Assembly (NCBI GenBank): GCA_032158295.1
Contig: CM063258.1
Location: 11,941,703-12,005,702, forward strand
Source: Pycnopodia helianthoides
Lineage: Eukaryota > Echinodermata > Asteroidea > Forcipulatida > Asteriidae
Direction: 5' to 3'
DNA length: 64,000 bases
Positions 34,085 through 44,789 of this stretch are shown here, in pieces (the first letter of the stretch is position 1; every line of letters begins with the position of its first letter). The notes beneath the pieces are model-generated. The model was not told where the DNA came from. It did no database searches and saw only the letters and a list, made by a program, of their open reading frames with translations. The position numbers were made by a program, and so were the translations under genes.

Positions 34085-34923
34085 AACGGGAGTCGACTGT
34101 ATTTTTTCTTCGGTGCAAACTTCTCAACTTTGTCTGCTCTGTCTTGGAACATGTGGAACCATTTGTTTTTCATGTCATGGAATCGACCTTGTAGTTCAGA
34201 TCTGTCAAGTTGTCTGATCAGCTGGTGAATATGATGATCCTAAAAAATCAAACAAGTCTTTCTTTACTACTCTCCTTTTGCCCAGAACTGCTTTAGATGC
34301 ATCTTGAAGGATCTGTTTGGTCTTTTCCCATGTGTTAGCTCATCTGTTAGATTGACATTCAAAAATGCCTGTAGCTCAGTGCACTTTTGGGGGTTCATCG
34401 CTGTGTTGTATTTTGCATGGGTGAGCTGATTGTGGTAGTCGCATGAAGACAATTCAGCACCTTGCGATAAGCAACCTATGGTCTGTGAAGCAGTTTGCAC
34501 TCAAAAGCACGCAAGTGACGCGAATGTCATTGAGTGCATCAGCATTTGCGAGGATGTGATTTATCTGATACCATTGCTTGGATCTCATGTGCTGCCATGT
34601 TGCTTGGGCTTGGAAACTTTTTGTTCAATCTGAACAGTGTCCCGTTGACTGTCAGTTTCAATCGTGTACACATTTCCAGCAGTAGCAGACCATTAGAGAT
34701 CATCTTTTCTGCACATTGTCTGCCAAGTACACCAGGCCACTTGTGTTGTAGTCTCCCATCACAATAATTTTTCCTTTTGTATTAGAGATGATGAGGCTTT
34801 GGTCTTTATTGAAGGCTCCTTCATCATTCGGTCTCTGCATTGTTGGTGCATAAAAACTGATGAAAGTCACACTTTTGCTGGATTGAATGTCTGCTGTCAT
34901 AGTCTTGAGTCTACCATTTAGAG
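34085..34923 (-). pseudogene. LINE fragment: endonuclease domain (minus strand)
   Basis: Broken frames give SSKSVTFISFYAPTMQRPND, 'KIIVMGDYNT' (endonuclease 'GDFN' box, D and N kept), 'WQHMRSKQWYQINHILAN', 'LLSANCFTDHRLLIA' (the S/T-DHR catalytic box, kept in modified form) and KTKQILQDASKAVLGKRR. The order matches an apurinic-type LINE endonuclease and linker. The reverse transcriptase is missing. The hAT-like element at 31612-34076 abuts its 3' side. Confidence 0.65.
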
Positions 34924-34924
34924 T

Positions 34925-36740
34925 GTGCTGACATTTGCCCATGGATGTAGGATGCCATGCATGGTCAACAAGTTTGAGCTGTTTCTTTGGTTACCCGGTT
35001 CTATCTGGTTCCAAATTGACAACCGGACCCACAGGTCCGCTCCTATGCGTAACCGGGTACCTGCTTTTTTTGGTTCCGACTTCAAATAACCAATTCCCAA
35101 TCACTGAGAACAAGTCCAAACTGCTCTGTGAAGCTGGGCCCAGGATCAGCTTACCGAATTAATGAAGAGTAATCGAACCGACTCTGTAAATTGAGTCCTG
35201 ATGTGGTTAGAATTGACCGCAGACACAGCAAAGACTTTAGAGCTGGTAAGAAGGTGAATCAAATATTACATAAGAATGCAGGTTCACCGAGCCGTTGGAC
35301 CATGCGTGATTGACACTTAACAAGTTGACAGTAGTGGGCCCCCTACCATGAATAAATATGGAACTTGCAAAATGCCACTGCTCTGTGCTGTGGGCGGCAT
35401 ATGAAGCAAATGTAAAAGTGTTGTTATACTTATGGCCCTGCACTGTATGTAAATCGTGTACCATTGCAAACCACAAACCCACCAAAGAACATTGTGCTAT
35501 CATTTAGCCATTCGCTATAACACTACAGTATGTGACGTTGGGCAATCCATTGAAAGTTGGGGGATTTTTTTCAGATAAAGAGATCCTCTTTCTAACATGC
35601 TTAATTGTTTTCGTACATGTTAAATTCATTATGATTGGCCCAACAACTTTAACTTATTGTTTTTCTTCCAAAGTTTGTTCGGCCCATAATGAACATCTTT
35701 CTTTGAGAAATTATGAGAGTCATAACTGTTCTCCCCTAAAACGTGTAATGGAGTTGTCCAAATTTCCTGGTCACACTGACCATGTGCGTGGCAGGCTCTA
35801 GTAGCTACTGCAGTAATGGCTAGTGTAGTAGGCTCATACAGTGTTACAGTGCATTTGACAATTTGTACACAAACTACCAGAGAGTTAGCTCATAGTGTGT
35901 GTACGCTCGGGACCGGGGCAGGGACAGCTTGTGTTTTTTATTGAATTAAGTGGAACCGGGTCCAACTCAGAACCGAGTCTTTTTTCACAACCGAAACCGA
36001 GTCCAAAATGTCTGGAACCGCCCAAGCTTAATGGTCACCAGTTTTCTTGTTCAACTGTCAGTGACATCTAGATCTTCCTTAGTCTACTTGACAATACCCG
36101 TAGTGTACCTCATCAAAGACACGGCCCATGTGTTAATCTCCTTAATCATGTTCCCCTTTCAGTTTGGACTTAAAACATTTCTTTACAAACCTGATGTATT
36201 CTGCCCTCAGCCTTACTTTTGATTCCTCATGAAAGACATTGTCTGATTCAACTACACCAAGATACTGATACTCACATGAAGCCCTCATCTGTGCACCATC
36301 TGGTATAGCGATGCCATCTGAATGTACCCTCTTTCCCTTCTTCATGGTTATTGAAGCACATTTCTACAGAATCGATCTTTGCCTCGTTCTCTTGCAGACA
36401 ACTTCAAATCATCCATAAAAAGCAGATGGTTGTTCTTACATCTGTCTTTCTTCATTACATAACCAGCACTCACTTTCCTCAGAATCATCGACAGGGGCCA
36501 GAACAAACAGCAGCGGAGACAGAGAGTCACCTTGGAAAATACCTCTTGTTATGCATACCTTGCCCAGACTATCGTTGTTGGCTGTCAGATTTGTTTGGCA
36601 CGTCCTCATGCTCTCACCTACAAGATGTTTTACTGCATCGGCCATGGCGTACAATCCAAAAAGAAACGGTTGGGCAACCCTCAACTGGTTGCCCCAAATG
36701 GTTCAATTTTTAAGCTTCTACAGTTTGGCAATCTGAAAGC
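34925..36740 (-). pseudogene. Second REL-endonuclease LINE copy, decayed and split
   Basis: Homologous to the LINE at 22157-23687 but more decayed and reaching further 5'. The minus strand reads VCITRGIFQGDSLSPLLFVL (RT box 'QGDSLSPLLF', 36500-36600), 'NHLLFMDDLKLSA' (about 36415), KKGKRVHSDGIAIPDGAQMR, then after the inserted hAT-like element LLTMHGILHPWANVSTL (34920-34965). Multiple shifts and stops. The break at 34969-36030 falls exactly within sequence that is continuous at about 23218 in the other copy. Confidence 0.75.
34969..36030. mobile_element. hAT-like non-autonomous element, 1.06 kb, 8-bp target duplication
   Basis: Flanked by ATGGTCAA (34961-34968) and ATGGTCAC (36031-36038). 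The uninterrupted LINE copy at 23221 has a single ATGGTCAT at that place, so the empty site is known. Inverted ends: CAAGTTTGAGCTGTTTC and TAAGCTTGGGCGGTTCC. Subterminal 'ggttccaa'/'ccgggt'-type motifs occur near both ends. It is non-coding. Confidence 0.8.
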
Positions 36741-37756
36741 AGCTGTTTGGTACCTTGTATTACCTGTCTTAAGACCCATGCTTGGATAAAAGAACTGATA
36801 CTTGACTGAGGTTTCACCTAACAAAAGAATGTCAGCTTGTCTGGACAAGGGTGGGGCTAATCTGTTACTCATCCTTTACTAATCCTCCACAGTCATTGAT
36901 TTTGAGAACAATGGCTTATGTTTGGTGCAATGTCATGATTTTAGCTTTTATTTTTCAAGTGAGTGTCAAAATAAAAATCAGAAAGTTATCATTCTGCTAT
37001 AAAATTAAATAAGTTTTGGACTGAAGTGCGCAATAAGGATGCATGGAATTATGTGCGTTACTTTCGTGTACTTTCATTTTTTCGCACTGTGTATAATGTA
37101 CAATGGCTAGAGTACACATAGATTCCTGGCCTAAAGCGTAGTGCGCAATGCTTTAAAACAAAAGTACCCACCAAGCATTGCGTATATTATGCATACTGTG
37201 CTATTCCTAAAAATTGTTTGCATTGCTTTGCATGTATCTTCAGAATTGCGCACTGCGCAATATGCCTGATGGACATACAAACTTCTGGCCCAGCTCTTCA
37301 GCTCTTTGGTTTCCACGAACATGCCAGAGTTTCACTGCCGCCAAGGAGATAGGTACCAAACTCGTACCCCACCCAAAAAATTGCCGGTAATACGTGCGAT
37401 AATGAACAAAATGTGTCCCGATGATGGTATTGGCCATTACAAGTTATAATCTCATGTCATACTCGGTTGTTTTGTATTAATTAAAGTAAAATGTATAGCA
37501 ACATTTTGCAGGCACTTTGGAAATAATTAAATATAGTTATATATATACATAGGCCTATATAAAAAAAATGAAGTGTCTAGATAGAGATAACTAGATAGAT
37601 AACTAAATAGATAAATAAACAAGTTGTGATGACATGAGGGCAAATACAAAGAACAGTAAAAAAAAAAAAAAAAATGAGTCTATGAGGGTGGCATGCAAGT
37701 AGAAGTTAATCTGGGTAAGGATACACGAAATGGGACAACAAATGTAAACTAAACTA
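36741..37756. other. Intron, unassigned
   Basis: No element recognised. AT-rich with an A-run at about 37658. Confidence 0.35.
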
Positions 37757-37785
37757 GACATTAGGTGTTTGTGAACAAACACAAA
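37757..37785 (+). repeat. Hairpin motif E
   Basis: GTGTTTGT-ga-ACAAACAC, preceded by 'actagacattag' and followed by 'aaagctgttccgttttgttt'. It resembles hairpin F at 58171-58188 and belongs to the hairpin-headed family. It lies about 300 bp before the 145-bp tandem array. Confidence 0.6.
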
Positions 37786-38059
37786 GCTGTTCCGTTTTGT
37801 TTAACTTTGATTAAACGCTCCAAACCTCTTACGTGATCCTGACGTGGGATAGAAGACCCTTGATCCTGGACAGTCCTTTATGTTTTGACTTCGAGTGGCC
37901 TAAAAACCTAAACCTGATCTTCATTCTGATACTGACTCTCAAACTGATTTCAAACCTGACCCTGAACCTAACCCTAACTTTCATCTTCATTCTGACTTAA
38001 CCATGTGCTAAAGGACCCCCAATTCATAGCCTCATCCCACTTGGTGCAGGATTTGTGAA

Positions 38060-39170
38060 TTTTAAGTTTGGATTTCCTGTTTGGACCGGAAGTAAGGTAA
38101 AATTTGGGTTACCTTTTTTGTATAAAAAGTTTATAAAACGTTTAATCTATAATAAGCTCCCAAATGCACAAAGATTATGACAATTTATGACTGTGGTTCA
38201 GAATAATTGATTTTTATAATTTGAAGTCCTGTTTAGACCTGAAGGAAAGGTCAAAGTTGGGTCATGTGTATGAATAAAATGTCAAATGTTTCAGGCTATA
38301 AGACACCACAAAAAAGACTTTATGACATGTTGTTCACGAAATATAATTTTTTGATTTGAACTTCCTGTTTGGACCGGAAGGAAAGGTCAAAGTGGGGTCA
38401 CACCTTTGAATAACATGTCAAATGTGTATTAAGCTACCAGACAGCACAAATATTACAACTTTATGACATGTGGTTCGGGAGATATATGAAATTTATAATA
38501 CTAGAACTTACTGTTTGGACCAAAAGGAAAAGTCAAAGTGGGTCATGGCTCTTGAATAAAATGTCATATGTGTATTAAGCTGCAAGACAGCACAAAGATT
38601 ACGACTTTATGACATGTGGTTCAGGAGATATGATTATTTGAGTTTTTGAGCTTCCTGTTTGGACCAGAAGTAAAGGTCAAAGTGGGGTCATTTGTGTAAA
38701 CAAAATGTCACAAGTGTTGTAAGCTACAAGACAGCACAAACATTACGACTTTATGACATGTGGTTCAGGAGAAACATGTAGGATTATTTGAAATTTTTAG
38801 CTTTTTGTTTGGACCGAAAGTGAAGGTCAAAGTTGAGTCATCCGTGTGAACAAAATGTCACGAGTGTTGTAAGCTACAAGACAGCACAAACATTACAACT
38901 TTATGACATGTGGTTCAAGAGATATGATTATTTGAGTTTTTGAGCTTCCTGTTTGGACCGGAAGTAAAGGTCAAAGTGGGGTCATTTGTGTAAACAAAAT
39001 GTCACAAGTGTTGTAAGCTACAAGACAGCACAAACATTACGATTTTATGACATGTGGTTCAGAAGATACATATAGGATTATTTGAATTTTTTAGCTTCCT
39101 GTTTGGACCAAAGTGAAGGTCAAAGTTAAGTCAGCCATTTGAACAAAATATCACGAGTGTTGTCACAAAT
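38060..39170 (+). repeat. 145-bp tandem array, eight units with a dimeric higher-order unit
   Basis: Each unit contains CTTCCTGTTTGGACCGGAAG, 'aaaggtcaaagtggggtca', 'gctacaagacagcacaaa' and 'ctttatgacatgtggttcag'. Units begin near 38076, 38224, 38360, 38506, 38650, 38800, 38945 and 39100. Units 5 and 7 are almost identical, as are 6 and 8, giving a roughly 293-bp dimer in the last four units. The first units are more diverged. The CCGGAAG motif links it to the repeats at 24.0-25.1 kb and 58.6 kb. Confidence 0.85.
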
Positions 39171-39218
39171 CCAATGGGGGTATGTACTATCTAATTAGTT
39201 CACCTTTGGTTAGGAATA

Positions 39219-40490
39219 AAGTGACGTGATTGCACAACCCCGTGTTTTATCTATGGACACAATGTTTTTGATCACATGGGCAGTTGTGTAAGGAGGTTTT
39301 TTTACTTGAAATGTTGCTTATGAAAGAGACTGTTTTACAGGTCACCAACTGTTTCAGAAACGGTTACATGTTAACAAAAAATAACCATGAATGCACAGGC
39401 CTGTGCTGGTTACACGGTTAATTAACAGATCATCTGGTTAAACCTTTACATTTTTACAGTTTGAATAATGTTGAAAAATTCACTCAAAAAGTGCCGCGTA
39501 ATAGTGATCATAATAACTGTGATATTGATTTTAATAGCACAATATCCCTTAAAACACACATCATTTCCAATTTACAGGCTTGTAGTCTTTGTTATTTCAA
39601 TACAACTGTGCAGCAATATTTGTAAGAAACAATGAACGCTAGGGGGCATTCCACAACAATTTGATTGCGCATGCTCGTTTATTTTGCAGGGTCATTGCGC
39701 AAAGTCTAAATGATGCAATGAAGAATGAAGCCAAAACGTTTTTGATCACATGCGCGGTTGAGTAAACAGTTTTTTTTTCTTGAAATTTTATTTATGAAAC
39801 TGTTGTTAAGCCCGGTTCATACTTCCTGCGAATTCGAATGCGAAGCGAATATTGACGTCACAAATTCGCAACGAATAATTCGCAGCGGTTGAGCTTGCCA
39901 ATAATGCGCAGCGAAAACAGAGTTGTGACTTCAATATTTGCTTTGCAGGAAGTATGAACCGGGCTTTACATGGGTCACCAACTTTTTCAGAAACGGTTAC
40001 ACGTTCACAAAAAATACCCTTGAATGTGCAGACTTATATGTAGCGGTTACTTGGTTAAGTGACAGATCATCCAGTTAAATGTTAACATTTGTATGGTTTG
40101 GATAAACTTGAAAAACTTACTTAAAAAGTGCCGCATAACAATGACCATAATAACTGTGATCACTATTTTCACAGCACATATAATTCCAAATTTACATGCT
40201 TGTAGTCTTTGTTATTTCATTACTACTGTGCATTAAGCAATATTTGTAAGAAACAACGAACGCTAGGGGGCGTTCCACAACAATTTGATTTCGCATGCTC
40301 ATATACTTTGCAGGGTTGTATTAATGTGAAATCAAAGGGCTGCTGTGGAGACGCAAAGTTTTTGATCATATGCTTGGTTGTGTTAACAGGTTTGTTTACT
40401 TGAATTTTCTTCATGGAACAGATGGTTACTTGTGTAACCGACCTTTAGAAATGGTTATACGCTTACGAAAAATAACCTTAAAAGCACAGA
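39219..40490 (+). repeat. Two to three diverged direct repeat units of about 0.5 kb
   Basis: Repeated order of 'tttttgatcacatg', 'ggtcaccaactgtttcagaa', 'aaaaagtgccgc', 'cataataactgtgat', 'cttgtagtctttgttattt' and 'gaacgctagggggc'. First unit about 39219-39725, second about 39740-40350 (enlarged by a MITE), third partial to 40490. A lone diverged copy lies at 29910-30020. Confidence 0.75.
39809..39965. mobile_element. 157-bp Harbinger-type MITE, TTA target duplication
   Basis: Ends AGCCCGGTTCATACTTCCTG and its exact complement, flanked by TTA on each side. Inverted homology continues inward ('gcgaatattgacgtcacaa' against 'gcaaatattgaagtcacaa'). It interrupts the second unit of the 0.5-kb repeat; removing it restores the alignment with the first unit. 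Confidence 0.85.
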
Positions 40491-40708
40491 CTTAATGAAA
40501 AGCTTGGTCAATGCTGTTGTATTAAAATCGTAATTGTAACAAATTTTGGGCCCTATACCGATCAAGTTTGTTATTCTTGTTAGGCTAAAAAAGTAAACTT
40601 ATATGGGATATGAGTTGATTGTTATTTTTGGATCTTCACCCCAAAACTGGCCCTATAGTCATGGGGACCTTTCCCCAATCAGCTCTTTTATTGCATTTCT
40701 CACCAGAT

Positions 40709-41229
40709 TTTGTTTTGCGCCACATTGTGATTTCCCGAAGAAAGGAAACCCCAAAAATGTGGTTTGTTCGACAAACAGGAAAAAGATTAGTGTAATCTAG
40801 GACATTAATTTGAGCTTTATTGAAAAATTACACAATGTATGTTTCTGGAAGTCGAATTTGTTTTCACTTTATCCTTTTGTACACAGAAACAAAACACGCA
40901 AATATGATGTCATTGTGACGTAGTCCGTAAATTTAGGCCGGAAAGCACATCTACACTATTCCAGAAGTTTTGTTTTGCGCCACATTGTGATTTCCCGAAG
41001 AAAGGAAACCCCAAAAATGTGGTTTGTTCGACAAACAGGAAAAAGATTAGTGTAATCTAGGACATTAATTTGAGCTTTATTGAAAAATTACACAATGTAT
41101 GTTTCTGGAAGTCGAACTTCTTTTAACTTTATCCTTTTGTACACAGATACAAAACACGCCAATATGATGTCATTGTGACTTAGTCCGTAAATTTAGGCCG
41201 GAAAGCACATCTACAGTATTCCAGAAGTC
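40709..41229 (+). repeat. 260-bp tandem duplication
   Basis: Two adjacent copies starting at 'tgttttgcgccacattgtg' (40711 and 40971) differ at only a handful of positions by eye, so the event is recent. The unit includes the end of the body of hairpin-headed repeat D. Confidence 0.9.
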
Positions 41230-41555
41230 TAAAACTGAAAAAGTTTGACGATCGGGGATATTCTTTTTGAGATATGGTGTTAACAAGGTTGGCTAATTAA
41301 ATATTCACCTCACTGTAAAGTGGCTAATTAATTAAGAATTTTAACATTTATTACATTTAGAGCAAAGTTTATGTTCTAAGCTTCAATTTGATATAGGATC
41401 TATCTCTTTATGATTTTTTAACGCTTTAAGATATTAGGCTTAAACAAAAAACGTGTGCAAATGCAATGGGATTTAGGCAGAAACAAAGAATAAGAGAAAA
41501 AATAAAAATCTTGACGAAAACAATACCTGTTCCGACAGTAGGTCGGAACAGCTAA
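40850..41555 (-). repeat. Hairpin-headed repeat D (minus strand)
   Basis: Read on the minus strand: hairpin CTGTTCCGAC-ctact-GTCGGAACAG (41527-41551, a perfect 10-bp stem), then TTGTTTTCGTCAAGATTTTT. The body has 'aatcccattgcatttgcacac', 'agatcctatatca', 'attagccaaccttgtt' and 'accatatctcaaaaag'. It parallels repeat C at 25402-25990 through its whole length. Its inner end lies in the 260-bp duplication. Confidence 0.7.
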
Positions 41556-41959
41556 TTACTGATGCTTGGAAGCATGTTGCCCCACACATAGTAAAACAGG
41601 AAAACTGGAGAAAATAGACTTGACAATATGAGGGAGAGGAAGAAGATCAAGTTCCCACACACGCATTTTCCCGGATCAAACCGGAGGAATTAAATAAAAT
41701 CAATGTCAAACAGGTTTTAAACAGAGGATTTAAAATGGCAGAGAAATGACGGCAGAGGACAAAATACACTCAGCATCCCGGATGTGTTGTGTATCCCACA
41801 GTCTCTGGAAACGATGGGACGGAGAGCGAAGTAATAAGTCTGTACAAGCAGGAAGATGGCAGAATGTGAGCGTGTTATTCTAGTAGGGATTCGCAAACTG
41901 AAATACCGCTTAGAACCTTAAGAGCAAAAGAACATAACAAGTAATTACACCTGTTGGCT

Positions 41960-43115
41960 AGGGTGTGCCAGTTAAGCCGCTGTTATCTGTCCTTGTATGA
42001 CATTTCTCCTCGTCTTTGCCCTACAGCAAGACGAGTAGCTGTTCGTTGGATCCGCTCAAGCTTTTGTTGCTGAGCTGAGGTATAGGGATGCCATGCAGTT
42101 TAACCATACTCAAGAATAGGGGGACTAATGACTTGTACAAGGTGAAAATTGCATTTGGGGAGGAGCCTCGGGCAACTGTTCTGATGAACCCTAAGAGACA
42201 ATTGACTCTGGATACAATGGAGTCGGGGTGTGTCGCCCAACTGAGATCAGCATCTTTTGTGAGACCTAGATATTGAAAAGATTTGGTGGTGTTCAAAGGA
42301 TTGTTTCCTCGAATATAGACTGGGGGGTCGATTTTACGGCTTCGAGTGATATGCATGACTTAAGTTTTATAAGCATTGAAGGTCATGTCGTTAACGTCAC
42401 ACCAGTGTTTTTAAAAGCATATTTAGATCAGTCTGGAGCACAAGTTCATCATCAGGACAGTGAAATGGCACGATATAAGAGGATATCATCAGCAAATAAA
42501 ACACAACTGGAGAAGGTCGAATTGGATATGTTATTAACAAAGAGGTTAAACAAAAGTGGACCAAGTAAACTACCGTGTGGAACGCCAGAGGTAACATCCA
42601 CCAATGAGGAGACGGACTACGACCGGTCAAAAACGATCGAATTCAATGCCACAAACCGCCTCGCAAATTAAAATTTTTAGCAAGCTTCTCCAGAAGGATT
42701 GAGTGAGAAATTGTGTCAACTGGTCAAATGCCTTTGACATGTCAAGGAAAATTGAATCAATCCAGGGAGGACGACATCTGTCTTGAGTGGATGACCAAGA
42801 GTGGATAATGTTAACCAGCTGAGTAACACAACTTCTATGCATAACAAAGCCGTGTTGATTGGGGTTGATGAGATTAAATGTGGTTAAATGGCTATTAATG
42901 GCAACAGATTATCTGCTTAAGAACTTTACATAATACAGATGTAAGAGCGATGGGCCTATAATTGGTAAAACAAAGATTTGTCCCCCTTTTTAAAAACAGG
43001 TGTTATATTGGCGCATCGCCAGGTGTCCGGTAGTACTCCCGCACTCAGCGATGCACCAAACAACAAACTGTGAGGATGAGATATTTCAGGAGTACTTTTA
43101 TTAAGAATCCGGGTA
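41960..43115 (-). pseudogene. LINE-A, C-terminal part of reverse transcriptase (minus strand)
   Basis: The minus strand carries, in order, TRILNKSTPEISHPHSLLFG, SAGVLPDTWRCANITPVFKK (about 42960-43100), then 'IFLDMSKAFDQL' (catalytic box), 'LLFCLFVN...VLFADDILSY' (active site, read across frames near 42470-42560), and NNPLNTTKSFQYLGLTKDAD to PNAIFTLYKSLVPLFL (42100-42330). CR1/L2-like LINE. The frames are broken. Its 5' half is at 49545-50000, separated by a 6.4-kb insertion. Confidence 0.72.
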
Positions 43116-43129
43116 ATCCCAGGCGAGAT

Positions 43130-43450
43130 GAAATTCATGACTTTATGAACTTTTAAGAACGTTCATGATCAGTCCATGAACATTCATCAACAGTTCATAA
43201 CTGTTTATCACAGCAGTTCATGAACCAAGTTCATGAACTGTTCATCCATTCATTTAATGAACATTTAGTGGACTTTTATGAACTTCATGAATTTTCATGA
43301 AAGTCCATCTAAACTTTTTTGCAGTTTATGAACTTTGCAGATCAACAGGTTCTTGAACTACAACCATGAATTTTTGATGAACGTTCATGGTTTACAATGA
43401 TCGTGAACAAGGTTGCACTTTTTTTAAAGGAAGAACAGTGATGAACATTC
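43130..43450. repeat. Left subterminal array of TTCATGAA palindromes
   Basis: About fifteen copies of TTCATGAA or close variants ('cagttcatgaaccaagttcatgaactgttcat'), irregularly spaced. The matching array is at 49385-49520. Confidence 0.85.
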
Positions 43451-43568
43451 ATGAACTTCATGGCCTCATTACATATTCATAATGTAAAAAATTTGAAATT
43501 ACATTGAACTAATTCCAAGGTTTTTATGTATAAAAATAGGTAATTCATATGATGACCAAAACTTGGGT

Positions 43569-44789
43569 TTAAATTTGATGGCCAAAATATACTTTTCTCC
43601 TAAGTGCATGAAGTGCCATAGGTATGTTCTTATCACCAAGTATTCCTCTGTATCGTCCAAAGGAGCTCCATCCTGCCTTAATCCTGTTTGATACTTCATC
43701 TTTTGTGTTGTCGTTCATTTTTACTGTTTGGCCCAGATATTTGTATTCATTGACCCTGCTGATCTCTTGGTCCTCCACCATTATTGAGTCCTCTGTATTG
43801 AAGTTTGTCATGTACTTTGTCTTTCCTTTGTGCATCTTCAAACCTATGTCTTTACTATTGGTGTTTACTTCATTTATTTGCGCTTCTAAGTTGTTAACGG
43901 AAGAGGTGATTAGAGCCACATCATCTGCAAAACGTAGATCTGTTAACATTTCTCCATCGATGTTTTACCCTTTCTCATCCAGTGACATGTTCTTGAAAAC
44001 CTTTCCAACGCCGCAGTGAATATTTTGGGTGATATTGGGTCCCCTTGCCTATAACTCCTCTGTTGATGTTTATTTCCTGTGAGACGTCTTTGTCAATGTA
44101 AATCCTTGCTGTTGCTTCAGTGTAGATATCTTCCAGTAACTTTACATATCCTTCACTGATTTCCATTTTCTTCAGAGCTAGATATTTGTGTTCCACAGAG
44201 TCGAATGCCTTCTCGTAATCAATAAATCCCACGCACAGTTGATATTGTTGACTTTTTCAATGAGTTGGTTTAGTGAGTGTAAATGATCTGTTGTTGAGAA
44301 GCCTTTTCTGAACCCAGCCTGTTCTCTTGGTTGATGTTCATCTAGAACTGTCGCAATCCTTTTTTGTATGATTTTTGTGAGAATTTTGTAGCGATGAGAT
44401 AAAAGACTGATGGGTCTGTAATTCTTTATGTCAGTTTTGTCGCCTTTTTTATGAAGAAGAATGACCTTCGCTTCTTTCCAATGTCTTGGTATCTTTTGTT
44501 CCATGAAGATTTGATTATAGAGGATGGTTAATTGAGATATCACCTCGTGACCGCCCTCCCTCAGTATGTCGCTTGTTATTTCATCTACCCCTGTTGCCTT
44601 ATTTCTTTTCATTGATTTCAGTGCGTATTTGACTTCTTCTTTCATTACATGCGGTAGTTTCTGTGTATCTGATGTCATCTCTTCTGCTGCTTCTCTTTCA
44701 GACTGTGTTATTTTAGAACATGTACAGCTCTTGGTAGAAGTCTGAGCACATCTTAAGTATTTCGCCCCTGTCCACAGTGAGATCTCCAT
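43569..44789 (-). pseudogene. RTE LINE: reverse transcriptase, frame-shifted
   Basis: Three overlapping frames in order. 44178-44789 gives VKYALKSMKRNKATGVDEIT, HWKEAKVILLHKKGDKTDIK, NYRPISLLSHRYKILTKII and REQAGFRKGFSTTDHL. 43975-44232 gives FIDYEKAFDSVEHKYL (first catalytic Asp). 43569-43949 gives LTDLRFADDVALITSS (FADD active site) and VNEYKYLGQTVKMND. The RT boxes are well conserved apart from the shifts, so the copy is fairly young. It ends near 43560, without the usual C-terminal extension. Confidence 0.82.
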
